Positions 7,380 through 9,997 of a stretch of 9,997 nucleotides of DNA are shown in pieces; position 1 is the first letter of the stretch, and the number at the start of each line of letters is the position of its first letter. The notes beneath the pieces were generated by a model, which had not been told where the DNA came from, did no database searches, and was given only the letters and a program-made list of their open reading frames with translations. The position numbers and the translations under genes are program-made. Source of the DNA: Anaerolineae bacterium (GTDB lineage Bacteria; Chloroflexota; Anaerolineae; JADYZS01); contig JADYZS010000425.1 of the NCBI GenBank assembly GCA_020853075.1, positions 1-9,997 of the forward strand, given 5' to 3'.

Positions 7380-7476
7380 CGGCCCCCACCCTGGCCCTCC
7401 CCCGCTGCGCAGGGGAGGGAATTTAGCCTCTCGCCCTCCCCCGTTCATTCTACGGGGGAGGGTTGGGTGGGGGCCG
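7380..7476. repeat. Composite palindromic repeat with two inner hairpins
   Basis: Perfect 12-bp outer arms (CGGCCCCCACCC at 7380-7391 and its complement at 7465-7476) enclose two perfect hairpins. The first has CCCTCCCC (7395-7402) pairing with 7412-7419 around a 9-base loop. The second has CCCTCCCCCG (7434-7443) pairing with 7453-7462 around another 9-base loop. The whole could fold into a three-way junction. It fills the gap between the SDR gene stop (7494) and the start of the glycosyltransferase (7361). Such C/G-rich palindromes are commonly dispersed in Chloroflexota intergenic DNA (from memory, not searched). An effect on mRNA stability or readthrough within the operon is possible. Confidence 0.85.
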
Positions 7477-7493
7477 TTTGCGATACCAGCAAC

Positions 7494-8438
7494 CTATTGT
7501 CTTGCCGTGGCGAACCACCGCCACGTCTCGCGCAGGCCGTCCGCAAGGCTCACACGCGGCTCCCAGCCCAGCAGCGCCCGCGCCTTCGCGATGGCCGAGT
7601 AGTTCTCGCGTATATCGGCCTGGCGCGCGGGGCCGTACTCAATGCCGGCATCCTGGCCGGCGACGCGCCGCACCGACTCTGCCAGTTCCAATATCGTCGT
7701 CTCTACGCTGGTGGCGATCTGGAAGACCTCGCCGCTCACACTACTTTCCAGCGCGAGGAGGACGGCCCGGCAGAGGTCCTCAACGTAGATGAAATCGCGC
7801 GTCTGCCGTCCATCGCCGTCAACGGTGAGCGCGCCCTTCGCGAGAATGTCTTTGCAGAACTTCGCCACCACGCTTTCCGTGTGCGCGGAGAAGGGGCCAT
7901 AGACGTTCCCGAAACGGAGCACCACTGTCCCCAACCACCAGGAGCCGTGGTAGGCCAGGCAGTAAGCCTCGCCCGCCAGTTTGCTCGCGCCGTAGGGCGA
8001 GATGGGGAGGGGAGCCTTATCCTCAGTGGCGGGCGGCGTCTGCCGGCCCAGCGGCGCGTTGGAGGACGCGAAGACGAGCCTAACCGTCTGCTGTCTGTCG
8101 TCTGCCGTCGCCCTCACCGCCTCCAACAAGTTCAGCGTGCCGGTGACGTTGACCTCGCAGTCGCGGCGCGGGTCGGCCAGCGAGCCGGGTACGCCCGTCT
8201 GCGCCGCCAGGTGGACGATGCCCGCGTGGCCGCGCACCACCTGGTTCACCAGGTCAACGTCAAGGATGTCGCCTTTGATGAATTCAACGGGAAGGCCCGC
8301 CAGGTATTCCTGTTTGCCGGTCGCCAGGTTATCCAACACCGTCACCTGATGGCCGCGGCCCAGGAGTTGCCTTACCAGGTTTGCGCCGATGAAACCCGCG
8401 CCGCCGGTCACCAGGATGGGTGAAGAAGTCGCGCTCAT
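7494..8438 (-). CDS. NAD-dependent epimerase/dehydratase, extended SDR (UDP-glucose 4-epimerase-like)
   Basis: The 314-residue product is an extended short-chain dehydrogenase/reductase acting on a nucleotide sugar. The NAD-binding Rossmann motif TGGAGFIG (11-18) and the acidic Asp36 after the second strand (VLDN) favour NAD(H). HLAAQ (76-80), the catalytic serine region FASSN (123-127) and the YGASK catalytic pair (Tyr149, Lys153) follow, then RFGNVYGP and the substrate-domain segment RDFIYVEDL. Length is normal for the family. The loop before the catalytic-serine strand is several residues longer than usual and is encoded by the heptamer tract at 8084-8111. The usual SS-x-x-VYG is SSNAPLG here, but the catalytic residues are intact. 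The ATG at 8438 is preferred over a GTG at 8444; no strong ribosome binding site is visible. It may epimerise or dehydrate the sugar used by the neighbouring transferases; the substrate is not determinable. Confidence 0.88.
   Translation of the reverse strand: MSATSSPILVTGGAGFIGANLVRQLLGRGHQVTVLDNLATGKQEYLAGLPVEFIKGDILDVDLVNQVVRGHAGIVHLAAQTGVPGSLADPRRDCEVNVTGTLNLLEAVRATADDRQQTVRLVFASSNAPLGRQTPPATEDKAPLPISPYGASKLAGEAYCLAYHGSWWLGTVVLRFGNVYGPFSAHTESVVAKFCKDILAKGALTVDGDGRQTRDFIYVEDLCRAVLLALESSVSGEVFQIATSVETTILELAESVRRVAGQDAGIEYGPARQADIRENYSAIAKARALLGWEPRVSLADGLRETWRWFATARQ
8084..8111. repeat. Heptamer tandem tract inside the SDR gene
   Basis: Three units CCGTCTG, CTGTCTG and TCGTCTG plus a partial fourth (CCGTCGC) lie in tandem. 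Three 7-base units equal 21 bases, so the tract keeps the reading frame and adds residues equivalent to ADDRQQT in the loop after the LLEAVRA helix. Unit similarity is seen directly; insertion by a mobile or expanding heptamer is inference. Confidence 0.6.
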
Positions 8439-8466
8439 TGTCACTGTTCTTGAATGACGTCAATCT

Positions 8467-8535
8467 AACCACGGAGACACGGAGAACACAGAGTTTTACG
8501 TCTTACGTTTTACTCCCTTCCGTGTCTCTGTGGTT
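8467..8535. repeat. Inverted repeat with heptamer-containing loop between sqdB and the SDR gene
   Basis: The left arm AACCACGGAGACACGG (8467-8482) pairs with CCGTGTCTCTGTGGTT (8520-8535) over 16 bp with a single G-T wobble. The loop holds three heptamers, TTTTACG, TCTTACG and TTTTACT (8494-8514). The right arm touches the sqdB stop codon (8535-8537), so the element abuts and slightly overlaps the gene end. It occupies nearly all of the 96-base gap between sqdB and the SDR gene. A hairpin in the sqdB-SDR transcript is expected; no T-tract is placed as in a classical terminator. Similar sequences are common in intergenic DNA of several environmental phyla (from memory). Confidence 0.8.
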
Positions 8536-9740
8536 TATTTCTGTGAAGTAGCCGCGGTCTCCAGGAAGCGCACCTTCTCGCGCCGCCCATCCCACCGTAC
8601 GTCGGGGATGAGGACATCCTGCTTTGCCTCAATGCGGGCGCGGTAGCGCATCAGGTCGCGCAGCATGATGCGCATCTCGGCCTCCACGTCGTGGGTCGGC
8701 TGGTAGCCCAGGTCAAAGAGGTGTTGGTGGTCGGGCTTGTAGTAGTGCTCCTCCATCTCTTTGCGGGGGTTCTCCAGGTTGCGCACCGTCACGTCTAGCC
8801 CCAGGGCCGCACCCGCCCTCTGCACCTTCAGCGCCAGGTCGGTCACGTCGTACACTTCCTCAAACTGGTTGAATACCCGGTATGCGCCCGCTTCAGGCGG
8901 ATTCTCCAGAGCCAGGGTCAGGCATTGCATGGAATCGCGCAAGGGGAGAAAGCCACGCCGCTGGTGTCCCTTGCCGAAGGGGGTCAAGGGATGGCCGATG
9001 ACGGCCTGGCAGCAGAAGCGGTTCACCACCGTGCCGAAGGCCTGGTCAAAATCCAGGCGGGTCAACAGCCGCTCGTCGTCACCCATCTCATCTATACGCG
9101 TGCCGAAGACAACGCCCTGCATGATGTCGGTAGCCCGCAAGTTCCAGATGCGGCAGGCGAACATGATGTTGTTGGAGCCGTGTACCTTTGACCAGTGGTA
9201 CCAAGATCCCGCCTGGCGTGGGAAGGGGAGCCGGTCTTTCCTTTCCCGGAACTCAATCTCAAAGAACCCTTCCGGGATGTCCACGTTGGGCGTGCCGTAT
9301 TCGCCCATCGTCCCCAATTTCACCAGGTGCGCCTGGGGTCGGACGTCGCGCATGGCGAATAACAGGTTAAAGGTCGTGGTGAGGTTGTTGGTCTGCACAA
9401 AGACGGCGTGCTGCACATCCACCATAGAGTAAGGAGCCGAAGGACATTCGCCCAGGTGCGCGATGGCCTCAGGCTGGAACTCGCGGAAGATGGTCTCCAC
9501 CAGGCCGTAGTCGCGCAGGTCTCCCTCCCAGAAGCGGAGTTCGCGGCCCAAGCGTTCACGGAAGGCCCGCAGCCGCTCCGTCATGGGAGGAATAGGCGTT
9601 GCGCTCCACGACCCCATCTCGTCCACCCATTGGCGGCGGAAGAATATATCGGCTCCGGCTACTTCGTGGCCGCGAGCCGCGAGATATTGGGCGAGCGGCC
9701 AGCCCAGATAGCCGTCCATCCCGGCGATGAAAACGCGCAT
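8535..9740 (-). CDS. sqdB: UDP-sulfoquinovose synthase (SQD1/SqdB/Agl3 family)
   Basis: The enzyme converts UDP-glucose and sulfite to UDP-sulfoquinovose, the activated sulfonated sugar for the sulfolipid SQDG or, in Sulfolobus (Agl3), for N-glycans. The 401-residue product is collinear with SQD1. It has the NAD-binding GMDGYLGWPLA (7-17), CPSAPYSM (99-106), LVKLGTMGEYGTPN (139-152), IPEGFFEIEF, FPRQAGSWYHWSKVHGSN (173-190), the QGVVFGTR loop, FGTVVNRFCCQAVIGHPLTPFGKGHQRRGF, RVFNQFEE, and ENPRKEMEEHYY near the end. The expected catalytic residues Thr144, Tyr181 and Lys185 are present, matching Thr145/Tyr182/Lys186 of Arabidopsis SQD1 as I recall them. No transit or signal peptide is present. 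The ATG at 9740 follows AAGGAG at 8-base spacing, which includes the stop of the upstream sulfatase gene. No SqdX-like sulfolipid transferase is in the window, so the final product may be a glycan rather than SQDG. Confidence 0.92.
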   Translation of the reverse strand: MRVFIAGMDGYLGWPLAQYLAARGHEVAGADIFFRRQWVDEMGSWSATPIPPMTERLRAFRERLGRELRFWEGDLRDYGLVETIFREFQPEAIAHLGECPSAPYSMVDVQHAVFVQTNNLTTTFNLLFAMRDVRPQAHLVKLGTMGEYGTPNVDIPEGFFEIEFRERKDRLPFPRQAGSWYHWSKVHGSNNIMFACRIWNLRATDIMQGVVFGTRIDEMGDDERLLTRLDFDQAFGTVVNRFCCQAVIGHPLTPFGKGHQRRGFLPLRDSMQCLTLALENPPEAGAYRVFNQFEEVYDVTDLALKVQRAGAALGLDVTVRNLENPRKEMEEHYYKPDHQHLFDLGYQPTHDVEAEMRIMLRDLMRYRARIEAKQDVLIPDVRWDGRREKVRFLETAATSQK

Positions 9741-9748
9741 CAGTCAGT

Positions 9749-9760
9749 CTCCTTAAGGAG
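9749..9760 (-). promoter_or_regulatory. Strong ribosome binding site for sqdB, overlapping the sulfatase stop
   Basis: CTCCTTAAGGAG is a perfect 12-base palindrome. On the minus strand AAGGAG (9749-9754) lies 8 bases before the sqdB ATG, and the TAA stop of the upstream gene (9753-9755) sits within the palindrome and overlaps the AAGGAG. This decides the sqdB start and indicates translational coupling between the two genes. It is the clearest ribosome binding site in the window. Confidence 0.85.
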
Positions 9761-9997
9761 TTGTGGCATTATTTTTCCATCTCTCGTCGGCAAATTCCTG
9801 GCCTATGAGGAGCATCCCTTTCGCATCATACGGACCTACGGCAAAGGCGTCGCCGGTTTCTGCTATCCAGCGTTGCAGGCGCGCTTCCAGCATCGCCTCC
9901 ACCTCAGAATATTCCTTGTTCCCGGCCAGGTTCTTCATCTCGTGGGGGTCACTCTCCCGGTCAAAGAGGAGCGGATCAACCTCGTGGTTGCGCCAGC
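9753..9997 (-). CDS. Sulfatase, C-terminal part
   Basis: Only the last 80 or so codons are present; the gene begins beyond the right edge. The frame stays open to the edge and reads WRNHEVDPLLFDRESDPHE followed by MKNLAGNKEYSEVEAML. This is the C-terminal subdomain pattern of type I (formylglycine-dependent) sulfatases, in which LFD-x-x-x-DP-x-E-x-x-NLA precedes an amphipathic helix and a WIAETGD turn. These enzymes hydrolyse sulfate esters. The catalytic Cys/Ser motif would lie upstream and cannot be seen, so activity and substrate are unknown; a related alkaline-phosphatase-superfamily hydrolase remains possible. The stop overlaps the sqdB ribosome binding site, placing the gene in the same operon. 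An internal ATG at 9938 is not the start, since the family pattern continues upstream of it. Confidence 0.82.
   Translation of the reverse strand, partial: WRNHEVDPLLFDRESDPHEMKNLAGNKEYSEVEAMLEARLQRWIAETGDAFAVGPYDAKGMLLIGQEFADERWKNNATTP

Noticed and set aside
7362..7448. Longer N-terminus for the DUF2304-GT2 protein, starting at 7448
   Set aside because: The extra residues (Gly, Pro, Arg rich) are a translation of the palindromic repeat, and the ATG at 7361 directly precedes the first membrane helix.
7338..8423. A 361-codon plus-strand open frame across the SDR gene
   Set aside because: It is antisense to a well-conserved enzyme, has no recognisable motif, and starts in repeat DNA. High GC content produces long antisense frames throughout the window.
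8084..8514. CRISPR-like array from the short repeats
   Set aside because: The units are 7 bases in direct tandem without spacers, and there is no cas gene.
8761..9432. A 223-codon plus-strand frame opposite sqdB
   Set aside because: It mirrors the codons of a strongly conserved SQD1-family enzyme and shows no domain pattern of its own.

Overview
The window reads as a GC-rich bacterial chromosome segment. I infer a member of the Chloroflexota (Anaerolineae-like). The inference rests on gene content, the rbfA-nrnA-truB-ribF order, and G/C-rich palindromes and heptamer repeats between genes. It is not proven by any marker here. The window has two convergent halves that meet at about position 3555-3568.

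Left half, plus strand (1-3554): a conserved housekeeping operon of RNA processing and flavin cofactor genes. It holds the 3' end of rbfA (30S maturation), a DHH/DHHA1 phosphoesterase of the NrnA type, truB (tRNA U55 pseudouridine synthase) and ribF (riboflavin kinase/FAD synthetase). The nrnA and truB genes overlap by 4 bases. The ribF reading frame continues without a stop into a complete archease domain, giving an apparent RibF-archease fusion. This is the most unusual protein in the window.

Right half, minus strand (9997 down to 3569): an envelope-glycan type cluster. In transcription order it has the 3' end of a sulfatase gene, a UDP-sulfoquinovose synthase (SQD1/SqdB/Agl3 family), and an NAD-dependent sugar epimerase/dehydratase of the extended SDR type. 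Then come a polyprenyl-phosphate-type family 2 glycosyltransferase with an N-terminal DUF2304-like membrane region, an alkaline-phosphatase-superfamily phosphodiesterase, and a second family 2 glycosyltransferase. The last three genes are joined by two ATGA overlaps, and the sulfatase stop codon lies inside the sqdB ribosome binding site, so translation looks coupled. Together they suggest synthesis of an activated sulfonated sugar and transfer of sugars to a lipid-linked or surface glycan, with phosphoester or sulfate editing.

The two gaps in the right half are filled by repeats: a 97-bp composite palindrome with two inner hairpins (7380-7476) and a 69-bp inverted repeat whose loop holds heptamers (8467-8535). 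A smaller relative of the first sits at the convergent junction and appears to encode the tail of the last glycosyltransferase. A second heptamer tract lies inside the SDR gene and adds about seven residues in frame. I saw no tRNA, rRNA, CRISPR, insertion sequence or phage gene.
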